A stretch of 64,000 nt of DNA from Mytilus edulis (lineage: Eukaryota; Mollusca; Bivalvia; Mytilida; Mytilidae). Both the position numbers and the translations under genes were made by a program. A model generated the notes under the pieces. It did not search any database. It was not told the origin of the DNA and worked only from the letters and a program-made list of their open reading frames with translations. Of this stretch, positions 11,395-22,329 are shown piece by piece. The DNA lies in NCBI RefSeq assembly GCF_963676685.1, contig NC_092346.1:28223133-28287132 (forward strand). The letters run 5' to 3'. How positions within the stretch are numbered: the first letter of the stretch is position 1; every line of letters begins with the position of its first letter.

Positions 11395-11665
11395 CAATAT
11401 GATACGTTATTTTGATTGGCTAACATCAATATCGAGTCATTCTGAAATTAACATTCATTTTAATGCTTCTTTTAGTAATTTTAACGGGTTGTAAAAGCGG
11501 TGACCGTGAGTACATTTTTAGAATGAAGCGCTGCGCTTCATATAAAATATACTTTAGGTCAACGCTTCTAAACCCCAATGAAGTTACCAAAAGAAACATC
11601 CAATTCCTAAATGAATTTAAACATTTATGATCACACGAGCTTTCACAACAAAGTGCACAGGTAAA
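11395..11665. mobile_element. Foldback (hairpin) element
   Basis: Inverted arms meet at 'gaatgaagcgctgcgcttcat' (about 11520-11540), flanked by 'ttgtaaaagcggtgacc' and 'aggtcaacgcttctaaacccc'. The same element, with better-preserved arms, is at 24395-24560. It lies in tetraspanin intron 1 and is non-coding. Confidence 0.65.
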
Positions 11666-11825
11666 TAAAAGAAAAACTTGATAGAAGTCATGTTTTCAGG
11701 ATACGAGCAAACAATGGAACTAATTTTTAAATGATGAATGCTTCTTTTAGAAACTTTATATGGTAGTCACAGATTTTGTTTAAATATTTGGCATTGTCTA
11801 GTGCATAATTACAAATGTAAGTGAT

Positions 11826-13021
11826 AAATTTGTCCTGGTAAAATATGTTTGGGCGGACAAATATTACTAGACTAAGTATAAAAAGTCCATGGTTACAGAA
11901 TTTACTAGTAAATGTAGTCCGATGTTAGTAAAATATGTCCCCAGACTAATTTTCCTAGGTAATCATGTCCTATAATCCAAAATAAACTCAAATAATTTAA
12001 TACATGGAAATTTATGTTTCATGTTATGTTTTAGTAATGTTTAAGAGTTCCATAGTTATATTTTAATAAAATTTATGTCCCAAGCTGACTAATTTTCCTA
12101 GGAAATAATGTCCATGTCATTAATAGTCCTAGGCCTTGGTTAAAATGTCCATTTCCTTAATTTTAAAAGGTGAATATAAATGTATGTTTTAAAATTGTTA
12201 AAGACAAAACGAAAGAGTTGTGTATCAATATTTTTAATAAAATTTGTCTCCAGACTAATTTTCCTAGGAAATCATGTCCATGTCATTAATAATAGTTCTT
12301 GGTTAAAATGTGCATGCCCTTAATTTTAAAAGGTGAATATAAATGTTATATTTTAATATTGTTAAAGAGTTGTGTATCAATTTTTTAAATATAAGTTATG
12401 TTCCCAGACTTATGTTTTAAAATTGTTAAAGACAAAACGAAAGAGTTGTGTATCAATATTTTTAATAAAATTTGTCTCCAGACTAATTTTCCTAGGAAAT
12501 CATGTCCATGTCATTAATAATAGTTCTTGGTTAAAATGTGCATGCCCTTAATTTTAAAAGGTGAATATAAATGTTATATTTTAATATTGTTAAAGAGTTG
12601 TGTATCAATTTTTTAAATATAAGTTATGTTCCCAGACTTATTTTCCTAGGAAATCATGTCCATGTCATGAGTATTCCTAGGTAAAAATGTCCATGTGTTT
12701 TATTATAAAAGGAAAATGAAATAAGCAATGGAAACTCAATATTCATGTTTTAATTAGGTTATAAAGGAAATGTCCTTTGTTTTAATAGTTTTTTTTTTTC
12801 TATTTTGACTGTTTTTTTATGATGCAATAAAACTATTAGAAAAACAAGTCTTGGGACAATTTTTCCTAGGAAAATAAATGAGACATATTTTACTAGCTAT
12901 GGACTTATTTCCCTAGGAACATTTGTCCTAGGACTTATATTCCTAGTAAAATCATGGACATGGGCTTGATTAACTAGGATAAAATGTCTGGCGGACAAAT
13001 TTTACTACCGGACCAAATTTA
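11826..13021. repeat. Element with internal CCTAGG-motif tandem repeats
   Basis: The motif CCTAGG followed by AAATCATGTCC recurs at least eight times between about 11950 and 12960. The ends resemble each other in inverse orientation ('aaatttgtcc.ggtaaaa' near 11827 and its complement near 13010). There is no ORF. It is intronic to the tetraspanin gene. Confidence 0.6.
12183..12638. repeat. 228-bp near-perfect tandem duplication
   Basis: The block starting 'tatgttttaaaattgttaaagac' at 12183 recurs at 12411 with almost no differences through 'ttcccagactta'. It is part of the larger CCTAGG element and indicates recent duplication or slippage. Confidence 0.8.
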
Positions 13022-13273
13022 CTGTTACATTTAGTGCTGACAGTATTTGGCACTTTTTAGATAGTCAAATATATCAATAGATAGGAAATTATTAACAATG
13101 GGTCATAATAAATTTCTCTGTCCTGCATTTTTATTTTTCACTTCATTCGTGATTCGGACCTGACTTTCATGAATTGACACCCTTTAGTTTTTTTGCAAAG
13201 TGGCTCATCCAGCCTTTTTTTTTACTCAAAATACAAAATTCCTGTCCTGCCGTTTTTCGTTATTTCATCCTAG

Positions 13274-13307
<34 letters not shown>
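13274..13307 (+). repeat. Poly-C tract (~34 bases)
   Basis: An uninterrupted run of C, intronic to the tetraspanin gene. Length in an assembly is unreliable for such runs. Confidence 0.9.
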
Positions 13308-13309
<2 letters not shown>

Positions 13310-13619
13310 TGAAAATCAAATGGAACCTTCTTAGGGTATTGCGGCAAGTTAAATAGTAAGTATGGTACAGCTTTATATTATATACTAGTAGATGAAACCA
13401 ATGAAGTTAAAGAAGGCAAATCCGCTATTATATATACGTTTATATTATGATCGTTAAATTATGGTGTGGTGATCTTATTTAGGTGTATATTTTGGCAACA
13501 ACCACCTTTAATATCATTTCAGTCTTGCCATTTGGACACAGGGATATCAATTTCTTACAACTAAAAATAAGAATCTACTAGCAGGAGTAATTAATGATTA
13601 TATTTATAAAAATACATAC

Positions 13620-14182
13620 TTTTTTGTTTCTGGATTATTGATATTAATATATTTCATGTTCATCCATCCAATGGCATACCATTCTTCGTGTTTCTCACTT
13701 CCACAACAGTGATAGTCCAGTTGCAATCTGTCAATTAAAAGTTTCGCCTTCGGCTCGTTATGATAAACATTCATCATTTTAGTTATTCCGTCCTTCAAAG
13801 AATCCTTGATTTCACTGCTATGTGAAAAACACAACATCGAAGCAGCAAAAATAAACCATATAATAACAAAAAGATACAGCAGAAATAAAATGAGTAGATT
13901 TTGGAATCGTCCTCTAGTTTCTGGATAACCACTATCATAACAAACTTTTGCCATGACCAAATTTGTCACAAACATGATTATTCCGACAGTGAGCAAGAAC
14001 GACGGTAGCACATCAGGATCATATCCTCTCATCAACACTAACTTATCGTCAATATTTATTTTGATAAATCCCGCTAAAATCATAAGAATAAAACCAAAGA
14101 ATGCCAATATTCCACCAAGGGCCGTCCCAGCCAAACCAAGCTTCTCCCTTCCATCTTCATCAACATCTATGGTTATACACAT
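13620..14182 (-). CDS. Peripherin/ROM1-like tetraspanin, exon 1 (N-terminal)
   Basis: Starts at ATG 14182 and runs 187 codons plus 2 bases to donor GTATGT at 13619. It encodes residues 1-188: cytoplasmic start, membrane helices at about 17-41, 58-80 and 95-119, then the large loop with the tetraspanin CCG motif at 159-161 (DRLQLDYHCCG) and WYAIGW. GYDPDVLPSFLL after helix 1 also resembles the peripherin family. Such proteins shape membrane rims in the vertebrate outer segment; invertebrate relatives are poorly known. A cysteine ~15 residues before CCG, which makes the intermolecular disulfide in peripherin-2, appears absent. The 2.5-kb intron after it holds a satellite-like element and a poly-C run. 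Confidence 0.85.
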
Positions 14183-14524
14183 TCTGTATTTTCACATCAT
14201 TTTAGTCAACAAAGTCAAAGACAAACAACAGGAAGCGGAAGTGTTAAGATAACGCTAATGACGTCACATCATCCAGATTGACGTAATTGAAATTTTCCCG
14301 TAGTATTTTCAATCATTTTTACAACGGAGTTTTATGTTCACCAGAAAGTGTATTTAAACAGGTAATGTATGCAAGTTATTACTTATCATTCAATGCAATA
14401 AGTGAAATAACAAAATTACCGAACTTTGAAAATTAATTCAAAAGCTGAAAGTCAGAAATGATGTGTTTTTCTCATTGTTGAAGGCCATATATACGGCGAC
14501 CTTGTTTGTTCATGGCTTTTATCA

Positions 14525-14725
14525 AAAGCGGATCCAGAGGGTGGGCCGGGCACCATCTTTTCCGGGAAATTTATGTGTCCATTCAATTTTTGTTTCGTTC
14601 TAAATTTTAGAGGAGGATTTAGGGGGCAGGGTGTCTTTTGTTGGAAATATTTGTTTGATTATTTAGGGAATTACTGAAGCTTCAGCGGCACCCTAATAAA
14701 AAGTTATCGATCCCCCACTGGTTAT
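14525..14725 (+). repeat. Dispersed repeat, family D copy
   Basis: Starts 'aaagcggatccagagggtggg' and ends near 'cgatcccccactgg'. The internal 'tttgttggaaatatttgtttgattatttaggg' matches the copies at 10261 and 19622. It lies upstream of the tetraspanin start codon. Confidence 0.5.
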
Positions 14726-14819
14726 GTCATTTATTCTCTGGTGGGGTGTTTTCTCAAAAGCAATCATCCCATGCCACATCTTCTATTTTTTTATGTGATT
14801 GAATTTGTGACTTATTGTG

Positions 14820-15480
14820 AGGTAAATACTTATGGCGGATATAAGAAATGTGGTATGAGTGCTGATGAGACATCTCTCCATTCAAGTCAGGCACAATTTG
14901 TAAAAGAAAAACCATTATTTATAGATCTTATATAAAAAAAAAGAAGAAGATGTGGTATGATTGATAATGAAACAACTCTCCACAAGAGACCAAAATAATA
15001 CAGAAATTAACAACTATATAGGTCACCGTACGGCCTTCAACAATGAGCAAAGCCCATACCGCATAGTCAGCTATAAAAGGCCCCGAAATGACAATGTAAA
15101 ACAATTCAAACGAGAAAACTAACGACATAATTTATGTTGAAATAGAACGAAAAACAAAAGTGCAACACATAAACAAACAAACTGAATTACAGCCTCCTGA
15201 CTTGGGACAGGCGGTAGCGGGACAGACACATACATACGTGACCAATGGTGACATCATATGTGATCATATGTAGCGGTGTTAAACATTTTAGCGGGATAAG
15301 TACGGTCTTCAACACGGAGCCTTGACTGGCAACGAAAAAGCTATAAAGGGTCCCAAAAATTACTTTAGTGTAAACTTTGTGACCATGCAAACGGTAGAAC
15401 GGTCAACGGCCTAAGCCGACTGCGCAAGGGTTGTATAGCACGTCAAGGTCGTTAAAAACTTCGATCATCATCAACGGATT
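14820..15480 (+). repeat. Family 2 repeat split by a family 1 insertion
   Basis: Family 2 begins at about 14820 ('ggcggatataagaaatgtggtatgagtgctgatgag') and stops near 14936. It resumes at about 15298 ('agtacggtcttcaacacggagccttgactggc'). The intervening block is a family 1 element. Confidence 0.55.
14949..15298 (+). repeat. Mussel dispersed repeat, family 1
   Basis: A full-length-like copy from 'gatgtggtatgattgataatgaaac' to 'ggtgttaaacattttagcggg', inserted in a family 2 repeat. Confidence 0.85.
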
Positions 15481-17187
15481 AATCTATAAAATAACGAGAA
15501 AATGCAGAAATGTAGAAAACTTGTTTTTGTTAACTTGTTGAAATTTTTCTTTATTTTAATGTTGTGAACATTTTTGGATTCGCTTGTGATTCTAATATTT
15601 GTAACTGTACTTTGGGTACTTTTGCAATAAAGCAGAATTATAATCAGTGTACGATGACATGACCTTGAAAGTTCAATGTTTGGAGTATACATATACAAAG
15701 TTTAAATCCATAAAAACACGGCCGACACTCGGCTAACCGAGAGATAGGTCGGTTAATCTATATTGAGTATGCGGCTATATCGGCGGTTGGTCTGTTAATC
15801 GGGTCGGTTATACGTCTGTTAAGAGTAAAACGCACAATTTCAATATTAAAATCTATTTAATATACAGATTTTAGGTACATTATAAGAATCAAATCATAAA
15901 AAGAAAAGTGTCTGACAAAATGATATATATCATAGAATATTTTCCAACTGTAAAAACATTTCATAGTCTGCGCAGTTTTCGGTAAAACTAAAAGGCGTCG
16001 CGCAAGTATGTAGTATTTATGCTTATACGCATAGCAATTTTTGTAATGAAAGGCGAAAAAAACAATTTTAGATATCATTTAAAGGACACAAAATCGTACT
16101 TTGGTTCTAAAATATAAATTGAAATTAGTAAATATTTCATAATTGTAATATAACGTGAGTAATACCACGTTTTAGTGAACATTATGGAATAAAGTCTGTT
16201 AATGGGTTGGACAATTGAAATTGTGTCAGTTAAGAGTTATTTAGCCACGAAAATAGTTGTGCTACCTTTATATTTTCCCTTTAAAAAGTTAAGAATGAGA
16301 TGCTCTTGAGTAAAAAAAATGACAATACGCTGCAACAGTATCCTTCTAGTAAGAACATTTTTATTTTGACTTCCTTTGCATTTTATTAAGGGGTGTGTCA
16401 CTTCAATATATGGATACAACACAGGGTACATATAACGTGTTGTCGTTCTCATATGCACATGATATTTGTCACTGGACGTTAAACTCTAAATCGTCAACAT
16501 CATCCGATTGGTTCTTTTCTTCTATTACTGAATCATCTGTTGTTTACAAATCAGTCTAAAGAAGTAAACGGAAAGGAGCGAATGCATCTACATTTGGTTA
16601 TCTTAAGTTTTAATTCATTTTATTCCGTTTAGTTCCTTTCTACATAAGTGCAGAGGAGAACTGCAGTTGTCCGCATGTAAACCTTTAGCATTTATTACCA
16701 ATATGAGCACATAGCAATCCGTTACTGTTTCAACACCCAGGGGTGTTTCATGTCTTTATTCTCAAACAGTTATTATTTTTTTCTATCTTTTTTTATTAAT
16801 GCATCATTTCCTACTGTCCTTATCTATTATTCTATATATTCTGTGTTTCCAACCAGATTCTCGTGTATACAATGAGGGTCCGGATTGGGGGTGTTGTTTA
16901 TTTCTATATTCTTTAAATTGTCTGTTACTTTTCTTTACATTTTATTTCATCTTATACTCATTATTATTTCTTTATTCTTTATATATTCTAGCATCCCAAT
17001 ATATTTTACTTACTGATGTTTAGTTACATTACGACGTTTATCTCTGATTTATATACTGGTTAATACCAATTTAGATACAAATTGGTGTCATTCACGATAA
17101 CCTAAACAGAATCCACATGATATATGCGACCATTCTTGGATGAAATCAATATGTATTATAGATTATAACATGCCCTTTTCTATATTA

Positions 17188-17270
17188 GCCCTGGTATCAT
17201 CCCGAGACTCCCATATCGGCCTCGAGGCTTTAGCCGAGGGCCGATATGGGTCGAGGGATGATACCAGGGC
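17188..17270. repeat. Palindromic hairpin insert
   Basis: 'gccctggtatcatcccgag...' pairs with '...ctcgggatgataccagggc' (one or two mismatches); the inner part is 'ccatatcggcctcgaggct / agccgagggccgatatgg'. It is a compact foldback element within the 3.3-kb long-TIR element. Confidence 0.75.
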
Positions 17271-17443
17271 AAATATGGAAATCATGTTAAATCTTTAAGC
17301 TATTTATCACATATTTAAGTGTTGCTGAAAAAAGGGGGAAAAAGTTCAATTATAACAATTTAATGAAATATAACAGGTAAACCTTAAAAATTTATCCGTA
17401 TCAGTAACAAATATGTTATAAGATATAAATAACACATACAATG

Positions 17444-17561
17444 TAGCTGAGAGGGTGATAGAGCAGATTGGGTACCAAGAAAACATTGTCAACCGCGGCG
17501 AAGCCAAGGTTGACAATGTTTTTTCGCGGAATACCGATCTGCTCTATCACCCTCTCAGCTA
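17444..17561. repeat. Second palindromic hairpin insert
   Basis: The arm 'tagctgagagggtgatagag' (from 17444) is complementary to 'ctctatcaccctctcagcta' (to 17561). The inner arm is 'aacattgtcaacc / ggttgacaatgtt'. A related fragment ('cgagagggtgacattcc') lies at about 18180-18225. Confidence 0.8.
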
Positions 17562-19278
17562 TGTGATATTTAATTTATTATAATGAATGTCCTATCATCA
17601 TTTTCTTCAACAGATGAGTTTTATTATAAAGTATTTTCTATGTAGTCACGTACTTGACAGCGTAACGGGTATTTGAAAAATCATCAGAAGTGAAGTAAAT
17701 ACAAATGTAGACAATAGTAGTGCATTGACTTGACATATAAACGATACAAGGATTAGGCCCAAAACGGGAAAAAAGCTCTGCTATCAAGAAAAAAATTATT
17801 TTCAATTGTTGTTATTTTGTTATTGTTATTTATTTTATTTAAATTTTGGGTAAATACCCCTCTCAAAAGGCCTCATATCTGGCGGAGAAATATACATCAC
17901 AATGAACATGATGAAATGTACATCACCAGTTGAAACCCATCGATGGTGAACGAATGCGTTTAATATCAACAATAAGCATAACACACAATGATTTATAGGT
18001 TTTAAAGTAAAAATATTAACAAGTGAAATACGTTTTTCCAACAATTGTAAAAGAAATAAGTTTGAGTCGTTCCACGCTTCGTTGTATAGTAAATTAGAAC
18101 TTTAAGCATTGTCTATAAAATAACTTGATGTAGATTCAATTCATTGTCGTTTAAACTGCCGATTTTTGATTGGTCCAACCGAGAGGGTGACATTCCAAAA
18201 AATTGTCACCCGCTCAGCCATGTGATAGAGTAAATTAACACCTTTGTATTATGCAATTAAACTATGGCATTTTAACATGATGTATAATAATACTTTAATA
18301 TTACACTTTTTTATATCAGTTTTCAATATTCATGGCCTAAATTCATTGTTCATGTCAGTGTTTCCGTATATATTATGTTTCATTGCTCATGTGTTGTTTC
18401 CGTATATTTTAGACACTCGTCTTGAGCCTACCCATTTGATCCGATAACACTCCATACAGCAATAAAATTATACTTTTATTGTCATTCATAACTCTTAACA
18501 GACCAATTAACAGACCGGGTTTTATACATCCGACCCATAAACAGACCAGGTTTTAAATAAAGATTGATTTATGTCACCAAAATACCGATTTTTGTGTAGA
18601 TTTTTCACACAATGATATCAATTTGGTTGACAAACATAATGCCTGTCTTTGTTCGATGTTCAAAATATCGCATGCAAGTATATTCAACCAACGTGTCTTT
18701 TTGTGTACATTTTGTGTGTGTAAAATGTGTATAAATTTATTGATGAGTAACACGCCTTTTCATTTTATAGATCGTTCATCGAAGCTAGAAAAATAATAAT
18801 TACACCACTGGATTCAGTACATTGAATTGTTTTGTTAGACATGAATAATTTTTATGATAAACATATATTTAAAAAGTTATACAATGAAACATGCAGAATT
18901 TCCAATGATTTCCTCGATAACACCCGATTAACAGACTTTAGCCAACCCCATTAACAGACCCACCGCCGATATAGCCACATACTCAATATAGATTAACCGA
19001 CCAATCTCTCGGTTAGCCGAGTGTCGGCCGTGAAAAAACAAAAGGATACATTTGTCAAGTCACAATTCTATATTCATTAATACACAACCTCATCCCAAAA
19101 ACTGTGTGTTAGTAGCGTAACTTTTATTTAACTTATTGTACTGCCATTATGCAACATTAAATTTAGATATATCTTTTAAATACATACCAAGCATAAATGA
19201 ACCTTTAAAGTAGTTTGAATTCGAAATTGAACACACATTAGTGAAAGGATTTTCAGTGTTTGTTAAACCGATCATAAA

Positions 19279-19551
19279 ATGGGATCTTCAGGTAGTAAAG
19301 GTAAAAAAATTAAACAGACATCTAATAAAATTGACAGCGCTGAAACAAAGGCTTTAACGAAACCAACTCACGAGTCTGAGACCACTCAACAAAATATTCA
19401 ACAAAGCCAAAATACTGTTGAACATTCAACTACTGTTTCAGAAAAGTACAGAGAAACAGAAGAAGAAAGGATTACAGAAACAGAAAGACAAAAATTGAAC
19501 GAATCAGAAAGAGCAGATGAGTTTACATTCTGGGGAACAGAAGAGTTATAA
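19279..19551 (+). CDS. Small protein with myristoylation-type start (90 aa)
   Basis: The ATG has a strong context (AAAATGG). The product begins MGSSGSKGKK, a plausible N-myristoylation signal followed by lysines, as in membrane-tethered proteins. The rest is hydrophilic, rich in E, T, Q and K, likely disordered or helical, and ends FTFWGTEEL. I do not recognise the family. Six bases after the TAA is a good splice donor (CG|GTAAGG at 19558), so the exon appears to end just past the stop codon. The next exon carries another MG-type protein (21657). Confidence 0.55.
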   Translation: MGSSGSKGKKIKQTSNKIDSAETKALTKPTHESETTQQNIQQSQNTVEHSTTVSEKYRETEEERITETERQKLNESERADEFTFWGTEEL

Positions 19552-19621
19552 ATAACGGTAAGGCCATACTTAAAAATATTTTGGTTTGCCTAAACCCTAA
19601 CAAAGATAGAGACAACAGGTA

Positions 19622-19739
19622 GACATTAAGGCCCCCACTCCTTTTGAGAACAATATTTGGTTGATTATATAGGAAATCACTAAAGTGTGAAGGGAGCAGG
19701 CCCCTCTAAGGCAGCCAGTGGGTCCCATCTTATGAAAGG
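19622..19739 (+). repeat. Family D repeat interrupted by a MITE
   Basis: 'ttggttgattatataggaaatcact...cctctaaggcagccagtgggtccc' matches family D. It appears to resume at 20330 ('tttcttgatctgcaactg'), with the MITE at 19740-20329 between. Confidence 0.5.
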
Positions 19740-20329
19740 AGTAGGTCCAATAAGACCCCTTTTTGGGTACCCCCTTTTTGGCCCCAAAATATAGCCGTTT
19801 TACAAAATTGTTAAAAGTAAACTTTTATTTATTTATTGGACAGTAAAATGCTTCTGCTAGATAAATATGGGCTGTTTTTGACAATACAATGCACATATAT
19901 CGGGTACTAGCACCATAAAGTCATGCTAAATTACTGAAATCTTCACAATTCTAGCATTTTAGTTAAATTTTAGACGGTTTTCGTGTAAAACGAAAGTGGC
20001 CGCATTCGTGTTCATCCTTGATATTGAAATGTAAGTTGTATTTTATTATAATACATAACATATATAAAGGTTGAGGATGAACACGAATGCGGCCACTTTC
20101 ATTTTTGACAAAAAACCAACTGAAAAGTGACATTTTTCGGCATATTTGACAGATTTTTCATATTTGAGCTTGAATCGGATCGTTTAAATGACTAAATCAG
20201 TTAAAATCTTTCACATAAACTGATTGATTCAAATGAAATAGACACTTAAGTGTTTAAAAAGTGGTCAAAATCGTTCGTCAGATGAACCTGAAATTTGAGG
20301 CCAAAATCGGTCCTTACCGGACCTACTTC
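19740..20329. mobile_element. MITE with GTAGGTCC/GGACCTAC ends
   Basis: The left end is AGTAGGTCC and the right end GGACCTACTT, with weaker inverted similarity inward ('ttttggccccaaaat' versus 'ggccaaaatcgg'). It contains the strong hairpin at 19992-20100 and no ORF. It lies in the proposed intron 19558-21630. Confidence 0.6.
19992..20100. repeat. 27-bp perfect inverted repeat (stem-loop)
   Basis: 'gaaagtggccgcattcgtg' plus 'ttcatcct' at 19992-20018 is mirrored exactly at 20074-20100, with a loop of about 55 bp. The arms are GC-richer than the surroundings. Confidence 0.9.
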
Positions 20330-21630
20330 TTTCTTGATCTGCAACTGCTTTTCACTCACATCAGGACGATAAAAGATTTTGAGTAGGAACCTTTTTCTTG
20401 GGTAGGACGGGTTAGGTCAAATGTCAAGCATATTCTTTTTTAATGCCTTAAGTTATATTATTGCACGGATTTGTCCCCCTTTTTTATGGCCTTACATTAA
20501 TATTGTATGGATTTGTCTCTTTGTGTTAGATATATAATTCTATTAAATTTTTGAATCTTAATTACTTTATTGTCAGTATGGGTATGTGTATAGGTATTGA
20601 TCTTTTGATATCCAGATCCATTACGGTTTGTATTCATCAAATTTCAATGCCGCGTCCATAGCTATAGTCTGCTCGAGTATTTAAATTCAATGGATGACAC
20701 ATTATGTTTATGAAGTTAAGATGGTAAGTGTGTTACATATTTTTTTTTTACTGTATGGATAATAATAATAGGCAAAACTGTAACAGGGGTTTCTATTATT
20801 TGTTCCTGCTGATAAAATATACCAAATTGTATTAATGATTCAAAAATCAAATAATGAAGAATTAAAAAAAATCACAGCAAACATTATACATGTGAACTTT
20901 ATAAACTCATATGAACCGTGTTGCTTACTTGGTGATGTCTAGTTTGGAATTTTCATACAAAACAAATCAATATTTCAAACAATCCAGTTTAGAATTATAC
21001 TTCCATAATTTGAACTTTTACTGAAACAAACGGTAACTAAAAGTCTTATCAATACCTTATAGGATGTCGCTGAGATGCTCTCTAATTGTGTGTAATACAG
21101 TTGTACCTAATTGGTCTCTTCTTACTTATAGAAATAGGTACCAAATTATTATATTAAAGCAAAACCGTACTTGTAATCTTGATCTTCATATATATATAGA
21201 TACATGTACAATCTACGCACTTTCATACTATTTGTATACATAAACTTGGACATCATAATCTTTCTGGCTCAGCATACAAATTTTGGTGCAAATGTGATGC
21301 TGCATCGGTTTAAAAACACCCCCATTCGTATATTGGAAGTTTTACTAAAATAAAATGTATAATCTTATAGGAAGTAAAGGCTATAAATAGAAAAATAAAG
21401 GATATTGAGTATCCATCAATGAAACAAAATTAGTACATGTATATGCATAGTAAAATCACCATAAAAGCAAATTAATGGTTTTATTGCTGTTCTTCATCTC
21501 AAAGTCTATACGTGTTTCTGCAAAATGGAATCTTTTTGTTAACCTATTAAAAACATATCTCATACTAGACTAGTTGTATTTAAAGTTCTTGCTGTAATAT
21601 TCCTCACCGTTTACGATTATTGTCTTGCAG
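20330..21630. other. Presumed intron / upstream region
   Basis: No coding exon is recognised. A donor-like ATG|GTAAGT at 20724 could end an untranslated alternative first exon for the gene at 21657. Confidence 0.35.
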
Positions 21631-21656
21631 ATATGAAGTAATCCAAGTGAAGATCT

Positions 21657-22031
21657 ATGGGAAATGCTCAAAATGCCTCATCCTCAAGTAAACGAGGTGC
21701 TAGAATAGAAATTCAATCACCACAACATGACGATGATAACAACGGTACTCGTGTTAAGTTTGCCAACGAAAAAAGGAATCACCAAACATACACAATAACT
21801 CCGAAAATGGTGATTGGAGAAATCCACCCCGATGACGTAACACCTAGAGTTGTTCGGAATCGAACAAAACCCCCTGCTGGATTAGAGGAATCACAGGTCG
21901 AAGAAGAAGCCGCTAAATATAAAACAATATCGGAAGCATCTATTAAACCGCATCCTGCAATGACGGATGAGTATTCTGGTATTAAAATTCCTCCAAAACA
22001 TAAAATATTGAAAGAAGTGGATGACATTTGA
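21657..22031 (+). CDS. Small protein with myristoylation-type start (124 aa)
   Basis: The ATG lies 26 bp inside an exon whose acceptor is TTGTCTTGCAG|AT at 21630. The product begins MGNAQNASSSSKRG, fitting N-myristoylation with following basic residues. The middle carries RVKFANEK and MVIGEIHPDD, then a charged and probably disordered region ending KHKILKEVDDI. I do not recognise the family. A two-codon upstream frame (ATGAAGTAA) precedes the start in the same exon. The stop at 22031 is followed about 200 bp later by AATAAA (22229). The size, strong MG start, clean acceptor and poly(A) signal support a real gene; the function is unknown. Confidence 0.65.
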   Translation: MGNAQNASSSSKRGARIEIQSPQHDDDNNGTRVKFANEKRNHQTYTITPKMVIGEIHPDDVTPRVVRNRTKPPAGLEESQVEEEAAKYKTISEASIKPHPAMTDEYSGIKIPPKHKILKEVDDI

Positions 22032-22228
22032 AATTTTGTTCAAATGATTTTTTTTTAATTGTAGAATTAAGTATGTAAACATATGAGGACCTGTGAGTTG
22101 GTTATATTTCATGACTCAATAGTTATAAATACGATATAGAATTGATGTTTAACATTTTTATTTAACATTATAAATGATTCGCGGACGTACTGTCTCTGAA
22201 ATAGATTATTAAAAGTTGTATTTCATTC

Positions 22229-22234
22229 AATAAA
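22229..22234 (+). terminator. Poly(A) signal AATAAA
   Basis: The canonical hexamer in 'attcaataaatttt', 198 bp after the stop codon of the 124-residue protein. Confidence 0.55.
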
Positions 22235-22329
22235 TTTTAATTTTTGTCTTGCAAAATCTCTGAGATGGATCAAGAATTTGTTTACATGGTAAAGTATCTC
22301 ACTATACAAGTCCTTGGATGGGTACTGTA

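Larger units (their letters stand above)
15718..19031. mobile_element. 3.3-kb element with ~85-bp terminal inverted repeats
   Basis: The left end ACGGCCGACACTCGGCTAAC is mirrored at the right end (terminating at 19031). The match extends about 85 bp through 'ggtcggttaatctatattgag' and 'ggctatatcggcgg'. Subterminal copies of 'gtctgttaa(t/g)' occur in opposite orientation near 16195-16235 and 18495-18555. No transposase-like ORF is visible, so it is non-autonomous or decayed. A clean target duplication is not evident; both flanks are A-rich. Confidence 0.75.
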
